Assembly (NCBI GenBank): GCA_001695595.3
Contig: MBPM02000014.1
Location: forward strand, 496,001-560,000
DNA from: Plasmopara viticola
Lineage: Eukaryota; Oomycota; Peronosporomycetes; Peronosporales; Peronosporaceae
Direction of reading: 5' to 3'
DNA length: 64,000 nt
Of this stretch, positions 44,734 to 56,700 are shown in pieces. The notes under the pieces were generated by a model. It was not told where the DNA came from, made no database searches, and saw only the letters and a list, made by a program, of their open reading frames with translations. Each line of letters opens with the position of its first letter. Within the stretch, counting starts at the first letter, position 1. Position numbers and translations under genes: made by a program.

Positions 44734-45858
44734 CTACGGTCGGTGTACCTTCGCAAAATCCCATTGCATTACAGGTTCATTTTCTCGTGCAGTCAAAATT
44801 TCGTACCCCGTTTCCGTAACAAGAAAAGTATGTTCAAACTGAGCTGACCGCTGACCATCCTGCGTCACGGCCGTCCAATCGTCCGGCCACGTTTTATCTC
44901 GCCACGTGCCAAAGTTGATCATAGGCTCAATAGTAAAGATCATACCAGGCCTCATTATACCAACCGCTTTATTCTTCGCATAGTGGGGGACATTCGGCGA
45001 GCAGTGGAAAAGTGAACCAATGCCGTGGCCGCAGTACGTCTTAACGACCGAGAAATCCTGGGCATTAGCCACCGCCGCAATGTGCTTGCCCAATTCACGA
45101 AACATGGTACCGGGCCGCACAAGCTTGGAAGCCACCGCCAAACATTCAAATGCCGTCTTAACTAATCGTACGCCGTCTTCGTCAACATTACCCACCAAAA
45201 AAGTGTCGTTGAGATCTCCGTGGTAGCCATTTTTAAAGACTGTCACATCAAGATTAACAATGTCTCCATCTTCAAAAGGACGAGAGTCAGGAATACCGTG
45301 GCAAATGACTTCATTGACCGAGACGCAAACGGACTTCGGAAAGCGGTAATAATTAAGAGGAGACGGGTAACAGCCGCGGTCCATGCACGCCTGATGCACA
45401 ATCTTGTCTATTTCATCACCAGTAACACCCGGACGCAGCGCATTGCCGGCAATATCTAGAACTTCGCGGCCAAGACGACAAGCTTCACGAATACCCGTGA
45501 TTTGCTCTGGCGTGTAGATAGGAATGCCTTTACTGGCCTGCTGCTCCGATACGGGAATACCCGTCTCTGCATAGTCAGGGCGCTGAATGTGCTCAAGAAC
45601 AGGATTCATTTCTGACACTTTACCAGGACGTAGTTTGCCTGTAAACTCGTAGCTGTCGAAAGACGACGATTCCTCGGGTCGAGGTTGTTCCTGCGTGAAC
45701 ATCTTGTGCAGCGCCTTATGCGACGACCAATAGCCTTTAAAACATTGCTGCGAGCAAAATGTGCTGATAGTCGACGGAATGCCGAGCTTTTTGCAAGTTG
45801 GGCACACGAGGGAGCCACTCTTGCTGCAAGTCGGAGTCACACATGGAGCCCCTCCCAT
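44734..45858 (-). CDS. MAP1: Methionine aminopeptidase type 1, copy 1 (canonical)
   Basis: 374-aa intronless enzyme that removes the initiator Met from nascent proteins at the ribosome. The N-terminal Cys/His-rich zinc finger ([17 protein letters not shown], then FCSQQC, then HKALH) is the ribosome-binding module of eukaryotic MetAP1. The pita-bread catalytic domain has all five metal ligands: Asp204 (NLDVT), Asp215 (HGDLND), His278 (YCGHGIG), Glu311 (TIEPM) and Glu342 (QFEHTF). The active-site loop [19 protein letters not shown] is canonical. An initiator-like TCACTTTC lies about 10 bp before the ATG on its own strand. It is head to head with a ~95% identical copy across 147 bp. The homology stops at the start codon and just before the stop, so flanks have diverged while coding sequence has not. 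Confidence 0.97.
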   Translation of the reverse strand: MGGAPCVTPTCSKSGSLVCPTCKKLGIPSTISTFCSQQCFKGYWSSHKALHKMFTQEQPRPEESSSFDSYEFTGKLRPGKVSEMNPVLEHIQRPDYAETGIPVSEQQASKGIPIYTPEQITGIREACRLGREVLDIAGNALRPGVTGDEIDKIVHQACMDRGCYPSPLNYYRFPKSVCVSVNEVICHGIPDSRPFEDGDIVNLDVTVFKNGYHGDLNDTFLVGNVDEDGVRLVKTAFECLAVASKLVRPGTMFRELGKHIAAVANAQDFSVVKTYCGHGIGSLFHCSPNVPHYAKNKAVGIMRPGMIFTIEPMINFGTWRDKTWPDDWTAVTQDGQRSAQFEHTFLVTETGYEILTARENEPVMQWDFAKVHRP

Positions 45859-46005
45859 TTATTAACGAAAGTGATCAATCAATGGCTGTTACAAAAGAAT
45901 TACTGAGCAGGTACATTATTTGTGGCGCACACAATGTGAGAGCAACAATCCTGTACGCCACACAAAAACGTACAGAGAGCAGCCAATTTTGGTATTTGGA
46001 CATAA
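45859..46005. promoter_or_regulatory. 147-bp shared divergent promoter of the two MetAP1 copies
   Basis: This spacer holds both 5' ends. Apart from the common ATAA before each ATG, the two immediate upstream sequences are not alike. The minus side has TCACTTTC (an initiator match). The plus side has only GCCAATTTTGG, a weaker resemblance. Confidence 0.5.
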
Positions 46006-47130
46006 ATGGGAGGGACTCCATGTGTGACTCCGACTTGCAGCAAGAGTGGCTCCCTCGTGTGCCCAACATGCAAAAAGCTCGGCATTCCGTCGACTATCAG
46101 CACATTTTGCTCGCAGCAATGTTTTAAAGGCTATTGGTCGTCGCATAAGGCGCTGCACAAGATGTTCACGCAGGAACAACCTCGACCCGAGGAATCGTCG
46201 TCTCTCGACAGCTACGAGTTTACAGGCAAACTACGTCCTGGCAAAGTATCAGAAATGAATACTGTTCTTGAGCACATTCAGCGCCCTGACTATGCAGAGA
46301 CGGGTATTCCCGTATCAGAGCAGCAGGCCAGTAAAGGCATTCCTATCTACACGCCAGAGCAAATCACGGGTATTCGTGAAGCTTGTCGTCTTGGCCGCGA
46401 AGTTCTAGATATAGCCGGCAATGCCCTGCGTCCGGGTGTAACTGGTGATGAAATAGACAAAATTGTGCATCAGGCCTGCATGGACCGCGGCTGTTACCCG
46501 TCCCCTCTCAATTATTATCGCTTTCCGAAGTCCGTTTGCGTCTCGGTCAATGAAGTCATTTGCCACGGTATTCCTGACTCTCGTCCTTTTGAAGATGGAG
46601 ACATTGTTAATCTTGATGTGACAGTCTTCAAAAATGGCTATCATGGAGATCTCAACGACACTTTTTTGGTGGGTAATGTTGACGAAGACGGCGTACGATT
46701 AGTCAAGACGGCATTTGAATGTTTGGCGGTGGCTTCCAAGCTTGTGCGGCCCGGTACCATGTTTCGTGAACTGGGCAAGCACATTGCGGCGGTGGCTAAT
46801 GCCCAGAATTTTTCGGTTGTCAAGACGTTTGGCGGCCATGGCATAGGTTTGTATTTACACTGCTCGCCGAATGTCCCTCACTACGCGAAAAATAAAGCGG
46901 TTGGTATAATGAGGCCTGGTATGATCTTCACTATTGAGCCTATGATCAACTTTGGCACGTGGCGAGACAAAATTTGGCCTGACGAATGGACGGCCGTGAC
47001 GCTGGACGGTCAACGTTCAGCTCAGTTTGAGCATACCTTTCTTGTTACGGAAACAGGGTACGAAATCTTGACTGCACGGGAAAATGAGCCTGTAATGCAA
47101 TGGAATTTTGCAAAGGTACACCGACCGTGA
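46006..47130 (+). CDS. MAP1: Methionine aminopeptidase type 1, copy 2 (variant active-site loop)
   Basis: 374-aa intronless mirror copy of the gene at 44734-45858, opposite strand. The zinc finger and all five metal ligands (Asp204, Asp215, His278, Glu311, Glu342) are kept, and so is His285. About 13 residues differ from copy 1. Six of these fall between 268 and 284: Asp268Asn, Tyr275Phe, Cys276Gly, Ser282Leu, Leu283Tyr and Phe284Leu, so the loop reads FGGHGIGLYLH. These residues line or neighbour the substrate pocket in known MetAPs, so altered specificity, reduced activity or the start of decay are all possible. The frame is fully open, which argues for recent or continuing selection or recent conversion. 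Confidence 0.93.
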   Translation: MGGTPCVTPTCSKSGSLVCPTCKKLGIPSTISTFCSQQCFKGYWSSHKALHKMFTQEQPRPEESSSLDSYEFTGKLRPGKVSEMNTVLEHIQRPDYAETGIPVSEQQASKGIPIYTPEQITGIREACRLGREVLDIAGNALRPGVTGDEIDKIVHQACMDRGCYPSPLNYYRFPKSVCVSVNEVICHGIPDSRPFEDGDIVNLDVTVFKNGYHGDLNDTFLVGNVDEDGVRLVKTAFECLAVASKLVRPGTMFRELGKHIAAVANAQNFSVVKTFGGHGIGLYLHCSPNVPHYAKNKAVGIMRPGMIFTIEPMINFGTWRDKIWPDEWTAVTLDGQRSAQFEHTFLVTETGYEILTARENEPVMQWNFAKVHRP

Positions 47131-48115
47131 AAATTTCCAAGAAACTAAAACAATGCTGCACTTAATAACACTGAAACTTGAAAAATACAACATCCTTGCA
47201 CTACATCACAATTATTTTTTTAATTGAAAATCGGGTGTACTACCCACTGCAGCATAGTAACTTGCGCCAATTGAGGACCAAGTTCCTGCCACCAGTTCTC
47301 GATTTGCGATCATCTGCACAAGCGGACAATAAAAGACCTCCCTTGCTGCAGCGCTCAGACCCCGTCTGTCCGTCGTCCGCTCGCACTCTTCGTCGGTCTT
47401 CGCCTTCGACCGCTTCGTTTTTTTTGTTGGACCGACTTCGCCTCGACCAATCGAGTCTCTCAGCTCTAATTTCGCATTTTTTGCTGTTCAAGTAGCGCTC
47501 TGTACTTTGTGCCAACGCCTTTTGCCATTACTCTACCAAGGAACACGCGCCTTTTCCTTAAAATATCACCCCCCGTTTCCTGTTAAGTGCATATTATGTT
47601 CAATTAGAGAACGTAAGGGATTTACGGGCTCAATTTCATAGTTAAGGATTGCAGCCGCAAGACAAAGTGTTTAATGTACAATTTGCGTTGCGAGGCTTAC
47701 CGTTAAAACTCTCGTGATTTTGTGTGGTAAATTCCTTCTGCGCGTAGACTCTGATTGTGTATAAGCCTTTGACTATCAAAGAACTTTTTTAGTAAACTTT
47801 GAAAAAAAAAGAAAAAAGAGTTAGAAAGTTCAACAAAAAAACTCCATACTAAAACATTTTTTCTTAAAAAGTTACTAAGAACACAGACAAAATACGGGAA
47901 AAAAAGGAAGAAGCTCATTACAAAACTTTATACAAAGCAAAAACCGGACCTATAAGTTCATCAAGACCATTTTTATTGTGCCAAGACTCCAAGGACTCTC
48001 TCCTAGCCGCAAGCGAAGCCGAGCTTGCTTCTTCAATATTGACGCGCTCCGGTGCAATGCACTTAAATTGGCTCCCACGCCGGTTGCATCGACGGAACTT
48101 CACCGTATGGATCCC
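47131..48115. other. Gene-free stretch with a pyrimidine-rich block
   Basis: 47340-47470 is rich in C/T (CCGTCTGTCCGTCGTCCGC, TTCGTTTTTTTTGTTGG), with no reading frame worth calling. 47800-47920 is a purine/A-rich tract. TGTTCAAGTAGCGC at 47477 recurs as TGTTTAAGTAGCGC near 63863, possibly an LTR end of an unseen family. Confidence 0.35.
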
Positions 48116-48383
48116 GTATTGTATTGTATTGTATTACGTTATCGCGTTGCGAAGTTATGCACGTGCTAGGCTCAGTCTGGCTAGTCCACGGCATAGAGTG
48201 GTGTTCGCATACCTCGGGTCTCTTTCGGCGGGCAGTGCAGCCAGCACCCGAGGTCGTGAGGGTCTTCCATTATTTTGTTTAGCGCTGACTTGGTAAGAGC
48301 CCAGGTGACGCCCTGGTGCTGGAGACCGTCGCGTCGAGGGTGAGACTCGTTAGAGAAGATGCCCGAGAGCACCTGCCCGAAGC
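48116..48383 (-). mobile_element. Non-LTR retro-insertion, copy 2, with (AATAC)4 tail
   Basis: Homologous to 2515-2764 in the same orientation. The shared stretches include AAGTTATGCACGTGCTAGGC, CTAGTCCACGGCATAGAGTG and GAGGTCGTGAGGGTCTTCCA. The left end carries four GTATT units (48116-48135), an (AATAC)n 3' tail on the minus strand. A minus-strand 70-codon frame (48181-48393) ends LYAVD as in copy 1. No target-site duplication could be seen around this copy. Confidence 0.65.
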
Positions 48384-51300
48384 GCGCGAGCATTTAGCCC
48401 CCGCGCTTGGAAGGAGGGCGTCACCCCAACCTTTTCCGAAGCCACGTGTCCCTCAAAAATCAGTAAAAAAACATCTCTTTGATTTGCCTGACAAGCTTGC
48501 AACACAACACCGAGTATGGATAGACGCGCGCCAAGCCCGTCATTTACAGATTTTTAATAATTACTGATGCGAGAGCTCAATTCAATTGTGCATCGTATGA
48601 CACTACTTCAACATGAAGCCAGGTTTTATTGCCTGCGTTTGACTTCACCATTCCAATCGCCCGTTTTTCTTAAGTACAGACTCGAGACTACGTGGATTTG
48701 ATACGACTTCCACATGAAGTCACAGGCGCATTACTTTTGATTACTTCGAATCCCGTAGAGCCCCTCTCGCGTGTATTCTCCCAATATATATGCAGAACAG
48801 CCTGCCTTATCGCAAATGCACCATTGACTTCGCATTCAATCAGGCTCTTTGAATTTTAAAACCATCGCCATCCGAGCCCTTTCGGGATTTCTTTTCTCTT
48901 TTGACGATGGCATGATTAATTACGTCCATGTTTTGAACTATTAGGTGGCACGTTGCAATTAAGTGACCCCCTTCCATTTGTATGCGCCAAGAACAAGACG
49001 CTGCAAAAAAAATGGCGAAAATTTTTGATAGGCAAGAACGTGGGCCTATCCCCTCTTCATCATTCGAAGATTTGGTCGTCAATTCTGTACGATCATCTTT
49101 ATCTCAACAACTTCGAGAAGACGTCTCTACTAACGACAGAAAACAACTCGAGATATGTGACGCAACGCCAACTTCGGAAAGTCTCCCGGCGTTTGACGAT
49201 AGTGACAATGATCCGAGACAAGACCAGTCTAGTTTTGAAGATAAAATTGTCTTGATGGCTGCCTTTAGTGTCCGTCAATTTTTCAGGACCAAAGGTTGTA
49301 GCTGGTCGTTCAACGGCGAATGTACATCATTTCGTACGCCTTTTCTGAAACTAAAGCTACATGTTAGGTCTATTATGTCTCTTCTTGTAGCAATTGAACG
49401 TATCTTGAATGCCGCATTCCGTACCTACTTTTTTGGGTGTGATTTCTAGCCCAATTAAGCAACCTACCTTTGGCTGGGTATAGAACTTAGGGATTTACGC
49501 TTTCAGGTCGAGCGACAATCCACTGGAGTAACAGGGTCGATGTACGCCTCATCTAAGAATGTGCGATGTGACCTGCTAAACAAACAGTCAATCAGTCCAC
49601 TGATTAAATTTAGCACACATTACTGCTACAAAACCTTTAAGACACTTTAGGGCATCTTTTTCTGTGTCAAGTCGCGGTCGCATTAAGCAAGGCCCATCGG
49701 CAAGACAAATTGAGGTATGTAAAATGTAATTGAATGGCTGGATTTAGTGAGTTTCACATCGGCGCGTTCATGTGAGGGAAGATGCTGCGCCAGTTTTGGA
49801 GCTGGTCTTATTCGAAGTACTTTCGCGCCTTCTGGAGCGTGAGCGCACGACTTTTTTTTCCTTGGTGGCATTGAAACAAAGAAGTGACGATTTTGCGTAG
49901 TAAGAAGCCGTTCACACTGACCGGTTTACGTGGCTTCGATATCTTCGAAAAGTCTCTATCTTTCTTCACCAAAGGAAGTTATCTCCTGGTGACACTCGAA
50001 GTCTTAAAGTTGCAAGAAAGTCGGTATGGGATTGTGGTGACTTAAAAGCGCAGAAGTCGATAGCTTTGTGTACCCGTCGGTCTCGAGTTATGACATGCGC
50101 GTATCGCGAAAGCGGTCACGCCCATAAGAAAGTAACCTTCCCCCGTGCGGGGAAAGAAACGAACCATGTACCTGCATACCAATCAAGGAATAAAACGCTT
50201 GAAGTGCAGCAAAGCTTATAAAACTTATAGAGCGATTAAAGCGTGGAGAGCTAAATAGAGCTTTTAAAGCCAACAAAGTGTAAAGAGCTTATATTTTGTA
50301 AGAGTGTACAACCTTGTATCATAACGAAATTTGTAAACAATCATGACTTCGTGTCCACGTGTCGTAAAACCGACTCAGATTCGCTAGAAACTACACCTCA
50401 AATCCATTTGCAAAGGGCCCAAAAATCACTCAGATCAAGCAAAATGAAGTTAAAATCTTAGGCGCCAGGAAACAGGGTAAATGGATCTTTAAGAAATTAC
50501 CGACTCCATTCACCTTCTAGCAACCTTAATTGAATTTGTACCGGTGCGAGTTTGCAAGCTGTGATAACGAAAAAAAATAATAGCCGCTGTAGATAAAGGC
50601 GTACCATCGTTAAGCACTGGCCTTAAGAAGTGGAGACAAGACGTATCGTCGTAAAGCTTTGTTACGGTTTATTCAGAATATATAGCACAAAAATGTAAAA
50701 AATCGAATGCGCACATCAGCGACAAAATTTTGCTGGTGTTAACTTGGTATACTTAAGTTGACGAGAATTAACGCTTGTTGGACCAATCAATAATGGGCAA
50801 CTCGAGATTTTCAAGTCCCAACGACTGTGATGATAGCTAATAAGATATAGTGAAGAAGGCGGCAAATTGAATCGATCTTTACATTAACAATGTCTTATTC
50901 GTCAGTTATCATATGTAAAAAGTGGAAAGCATGGTTTTTGAGGAAGCCGGGCAGCTAACGTGCCATAGTGAGCAACTGCTAGTAGTCTTGGTACAAGGCT
51001 TTCAGCCAATTTGGTAAGGGAGCAAGCTGGTCAAACAGGGGACCAGGATTTAGCTCAAACGTTTAACGTGTCGGATATCTGACTAAATTACTGGCAAAAT
51101 TCATAAGATGCCCAGATTGAACATATACTGGCAGGCTTTATTTTGAATAATGACCAGCTTTTTTGTTCAGAAGTAAGCGCAGGAAGATGTGGTTCCATAT
51201 AGGCCAAGTTGGTTAGTAAAGTTCGGATTGGTGTTAACAAGCTTGAACATTAATTCAATGCCTTATATAGTGAAAGTGTCCTTGTTCAATAGCTCGAAAC

Positions 51301-51949
51301 ACCTTTCCAGCGAGATATTGTAGTTGCGTTTTGAAGAAGCAATCACAGAAAAAATTAAGTTAGCGCATCGACCATGCAGAGCAAAGTCAAAGGGAGCTTG
51401 AGCTAGAATAAACCATTTGGGAGGATAATAAGCTTCATTTTGCGGTGCCGAATATGCTGGCGTTTCCTATTCACCAAAAGCACCACAATTGGTCTAGAAA
51501 TAGTGTGGTTATCGAAGCCCCCAGCAGGGCGATGCACGGAGTGCCACTTGCTGCAAATCCGGCATCAAACTTTTAGGTCATTCGGGATTAGATAGTGGGG
51601 GGTTGCTAATAGAACATTTCTCATGAGAGAATCAAGCGTTTAAATTCCTCCTTGGAACCATTTGCACGCTCAATAAATATTGCAGTACAAACCGTTTCAT
51701 TGTTGTTCATGATAGATTCCGACCTTAACAGGTACAGGCTCTCCAACGCCAAAGTTTGAGAAGCACTCGGTTGTGCTATAAGCTTTTGCGGGACTGAAAT
51801 CTCACTAAGTTACCCGTGAGTGTAGTGTGCTCCTCGTTGCCCAAACCGTACGGTCCGATGTCGCGTAAGGTGTAGTTGGCTGAAGTTAGCCGACACCCAG
51901 GGACAAAGTGGTAATATAAGTATCTAGTACAGTGCATGCCAGTTGCTGT
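48384..51949. other. Gene-poor stretch with one unassigned frame
   Basis: A plus-strand 155-codon frame at 48982-49449 (MRQEQDAAKKMAKIFDRQER at its start) is acidic and Ser-rich in its first half. It shows no recognised domain and could be a fragment. The stretch 51400-51949 probably contains the decayed 3' part of the LINE that follows. Nothing else was recognised. Confidence 0.35.
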
Positions 51950-53770
51950 GCAATAGTCTTGGACTCGAGAGGACGATAATTAGAACTGTCGGAGATCATT
52001 GACTAGTACACTGACATCTTCAGCAAAGCTGTTAGTGTGATGAGTACTGTCCCGGTTATTGATCGAGAAATCTTGAGAGACCTAATATTATTAAGACAAA
52101 GAGACCTGGCGACACCGGATCTCCTTGGCAAAAACAATGTTACTTTGAAGAATGTCGAAACCCAGCAACAAAAACTTTCACCAAAGCCCTACTGCTAAAT
52201 GAGGTCTAAATCTTGCGAGTTGACACTGTCAAAAGCCTTTGCAAAATTGAGGCAAATGGCACCATCAGGAATTGGTCGGTCACATTGGTGCAGTGCATTT
52301 GAATATAAGCAGCAACGTAACGCGGGCCGGATATCCCGACCGAGCACAAATCCAAATTGGGTGTCTCCTTATAGCGTAGGTAAAACTAAATTCAGCCGGT
52401 AAGCCAATCCTTGCAATTCGAACTTGGCGCCGGTATTTATTAATCAGAAAAGACGATTGTTCTTCGGATCCAAACGACTATATGTATTGTGTAATGTAGA
52501 AAGCGCAAATTTGATTATACGTCCAAGCCATAGTTGTGAAGCATACATTAGTTCAGCTTTGCTTTGAGTGCCCACCGGAAGGGAAAATGATAATAGTCTT
52601 CTGCTGACGAACCATCCGGTCCTGGATTTTCTTACGTGCCGTGTATTTGATAGTGTAGTAAGCGTGAGTAGCTATAAGCGGCGCGTCTCATGATGAATCT
52701 TGAAAAGAGTTGAGTCTTCGGCTACTGTGTTGCAAAATAGGCTGTGAGATTGCAGCGTTAATCCTTCTGGGCCAAATAATAAAATTTTTCGAGGTCGACT
52801 AGACCAAAGTGCCCTGATATTTTGAATTGTCAAATTGACTACGTCTGGGTCCCGCAAAATTAGTGTCGATGAGTCAACCGAAGAATTAGAAGACTTAAGC
52901 GCCGTCTCAACGACCATTATGAGTTGGGCTACACGTGCTACAATAGTAATTACAATGACAGAAGCATTCTTTAAAAGAGATTTTGGCATTAGCCACATCT
53001 TTCAAATTTCGAAATAAAAGTGCGCATGTATCAAAGTCAGTAAATGCTTGACGAGCTTCCTGATAGTATACTTGTTCAAGCCACGTGGAGCAAGCGTAAG
53101 ATGACCTTCAGCCTTTTGAAAAGCCACTAGTAGCTGAAGTTGATGCGAGGTTGTTGCATCTTTTCTGCTGTAAATATCACTTACGAAGATATAGTCGCGG
53201 CTGTTGTGCTCATCTAAATGCATCCTGGGTTGCGGAAAGGGTCCATATTGATTTAAAGGCACTGTATAAAAGCTTAAGCTGGTGTTGCATTTTTTTAAAT
53301 TCGAAACGCCACGACGGAGATTCAAATTGCACTTTAGTATAGATAGTTAAATCCGCCGATTATGGAAATTTACCCGGGATATGGCCTCGGGGGCGATTTC
53401 TAATGCAAAAACTTGCTTATTTGAACAAATAAATTATTGTATAAATCTACACCTGCAAGGCAATAGTCAATTCCGTTGTTTAAGTTTAGTCTGGTAAATT
53501 CGCGTGCTGAAGAAGTTTCTAGACGCAAAGAAAACTTGCAAACCCAAAGTAAACATCCAGTGAAAAGCTTTGGTCTACCACTTCTATGATATAACGAATG
53601 GGACGGTGTTTATCGACATGAGGATCAATAGTGATACTGGAATCGCAGAAAACCAAATTGAAGGCCGAGTCATCAAAAATGCGCGGTAGAGCGCTAAAAT
53701 CTGTCGAGCGGTCATTAGAAATACCTGTCTTGCACCAGTAACCACCATTTTATTCCTTTCTTCCATCGAG
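51950..53770 (-). mobile_element. Decayed LINE (non-LTR retrotransposon) with reverse transcriptase
   Basis: Read on the minus strand, frames broken by stops carry the LINE reverse transcriptase landmarks in the right order and spacing: NPGPDGSSAEDY (about 52595-52630), TQFGFVLGRDI (about 52345-52380), GAICLNFAKAFDSVN (about 52220-52265), CQGDPVSPGLFVL (about 52092-52130) and FAEDVSVLV (about 52003-52030). The last is the catalytic F/Y-A-D-D box with the first Asp changed to Glu. Farther right, DKHRPIRYII (about 53590-53620) may be the end of an AP-endonuclease domain. Limits are approximate and no tail or target duplication was found. Confidence 0.75.
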
Positions 53771-56700
53771 AAGCCTTTTTTTTACAAAATCTCAGCTGTA
53801 TATAATGCTTTCCCTCTAAAATTTGAATACATTTTACTGAAGCAGAATAAGCGCTACCGATCACCCTTGACTCTCATTTGATCATGTAGGGTCACAAGCA
53901 GAGCTCTGCCGCGTGTCATTTTAGTATAAAAAAAACGCAAACTCATCGATAGTTAAACCGCCTTGTTGATCGCAACTCAATTGTATTTTATTTGTCAACC
54001 TGCCATGGTTATGCCTAAGCTTACAAATCCCTAAGTGAATCTTTGAGCACAAGATTGACAATTTCTGACTAGCCCTTTCTTTCAGGTTGGTTTCTGCAAG
54101 CAGGCTTTAAAAATTAAAGAGTGTTTTTTCCGTAGCGCAGAAATAATCCTCGCGGTTTTTAATACTGAACGGAGGAGGAGTCAAATGGATTATCTTGGCT
54201 AGACAGCTTACATAAATTTGTCATGCCCATTTTCTTACCTCAAGCAAGTGAAATACAAAGTCGAGACTTATGAATTTCGCCGATATCGGTAGTTTATATA
54301 AATAGCCGACGTGTGAACCGCAAATTTAATCGTTGGCGGTCCCACATCCTAAGTCATTACTTGTACATGCAGGACCATCACTCAGTTGTAGAAACAAAAT
54401 TCTTCTTTCTAGGCTCTGGTGACTGCATACCGAAGCACCAAGTGCCTTTCTTCGTGTGCGGAACAACGGCTTGGGCGAGATCTTCTTGAGATACTTTATA
54501 GCGAAGCGGACCTTTTGCCCACCGAAGAAAGTTTGATATCTTTGCATATCGACTCTGTACGTCTGACAAATTCGCTCATCAATAAAACTGCTGATACGGA
54601 CGTTGCTAATTTTATCCTCAACGAATGTATTATCTTTCCAAGCTGGAATCTGACGCGAAATTTACTTTTGTGGAGGACGAAGACTGTCCCAAAATATCTC
54701 GCTCATGCCTAATCTCTTCAAAATGTTAAAGCGCGTGCAGCTAATGAAAAGACAAAGACACGAAAGCAACGTAAACAACTCTATTCGACGTTGTCTCATC
54801 CAACAAAGCCAAGACTGGAGCTCGCTAGAGACTTTCTTTGATAATTTTAAAGAGTTCTGGTGCTGACTTTTCCAGCACCTCTCAGCATTTTTTATAAAAG
54901 CTCGAGCAGAGCTTTTGCAAGACTAGCACTGTACTTGCGCAGATTGTTGTCTACTATTATCAATCTTTTTGGGGCGTGGCGTAGGTCGAGCCGACGTAGC
55001 TTTCGATATTCGGGGGTCTGCTTGAACATAGGGATTTGTCCGAAGCAGTTTACTTAAGTCTCCGCTAGCGCACATCACGCTATGTCGATGTTGGTTGAAA
55101 GTTTTTATACTCATTGGCTCAAAATCTAAATTTTAAAAAAGACTTTATGAGCTTCCAGAGACGACTGCTCTTCTTCAGCGCGGCCGTGGACGAGCATAAT
55201 CGTCAAAGAAGTATGAGCAAAAGCTCTTCATGGTTATACCAGCTACGCTTGAAAGTCGCCAGAGGGCTCAATATTCCTCGTAACATCACTAATCACTCCC
55301 TAGCATGCGGTTGGACCTGCCAATCACGCATATTACTCTTCATTCGAATGCTTTGACCAATTTATCAACTAATTTCATTGCACTATACGACAGGCGCCTG
55401 AACATTTATTTTAGCAGCACACCCTTTCCCATCGGAATGAGAACTTTCATGCATAGACAATTTATCAATATGAATACTTTCGCGCATGGGCTATTCGACA
55501 TTCTGCTCAATCTTGATTGAAGAAAGCCAGTGACGAGCACGATAAATTGACTCCCGCACCTGCCTTTCATCACCATTTTGGCAGAGATGTGGCATCAGTC
55601 GATTCACATTCTCTCATAGTAATGGATATAATCTTGTGATAAAGTACTATGTGTCCGATACAAAAGTGATCGTATACCTCACTTTCTATATTCAATAAAA
55701 TCTTCTTTGATAAAATAAAGAATTCACTAAGTCAAATCTTTAAGGATCTCTTATTTCAGATGCAATGTATTTTACCTATAAGGCTGATCCAATACTGTTT
55801 TGCTTTTAAAAAGGGTAACTTTCTCTCTATTCGACTAATCTATAGACCCCACCTATCAAATGAAGGTTTAAAATTCGGCCGACAGCCCGGTAGCTATGAA
55901 TTTTTGAGGATTGATTTCTCTGACACCTCTCTTAGTGCCTCAAATCGAAGGTTAAATGTTGTGACACGACGATCAGTTGAACAAAGATTAGTTATTTTTA
56001 TAGACAAGGTCTCTTGTTCAACTAAGGGATATAGGTGACTTAAAGACATCGACTTCGTATCCCATCCCAATTCTCTATCATTAAAGCTATGTTTCTCTAT
56101 TTCTGCGGTACTTCGTTGCCCATCTATGATGGCACTGTATCCTGCAGATCTCTTTAAGTCTTTCCAAAAGTTAGTTGCCTGCTCTTGGTAGTACCGGCTC
56201 AACCCACCGTATCTTGCGATCCTATGCCACCCTTTGCAAAACGTAGTTGGTAGTGCTATGTTATACACCCGCTATTTACACTTCGAGCACTATTTCAAAT
56301 GCCTTCTGTGGAGCTTATCGATCTGCTTTAAAATAATTTTAAGACCTTGTTACGTCTATTTTTGTAAGGTTGTCAGCCCTTTCAATCCCTTCCAATTTTA
56401 TTTCGGGCATGTCCTAGCCCAAGCTTTCTAAAATAATTGTGACACTTTGGATGCGAAAGCGTGACGTACCAAAGCTTTACTGCGTAGGATCAGGCGGCTG
56501 GCATTTGGGTCCTTGTCTTTGGTTGGACCAAAACACTAAAGCACCCAAAAAAATCAGCTTTAATCCGCATTTTATTGCACACGTCGATTTCCTTGAGACC
56601 CCAAAATACTGATTTGCGCCCCCCGGTAAGTTGCATATTTTCCTACGTGCTTCATTCGTGCAAGGTGCTAAACAACCCCGTCATAAACAGTTATACTTTC

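Noticed and set aside
44734..47130. MetAP1 inverted pair as a pure assembly artefact
   Set aside because: About 5% base differences, unrelated flanks and different upstream sequences argue against a simple mirror error, though haplotype joining still needs long-read exclusion.
48982..49449. 155-codon plus-strand frame as a gene
   Set aside because: No recognised domain, no promoter-like element and located in a relic-rich stretch; kept only as a note.
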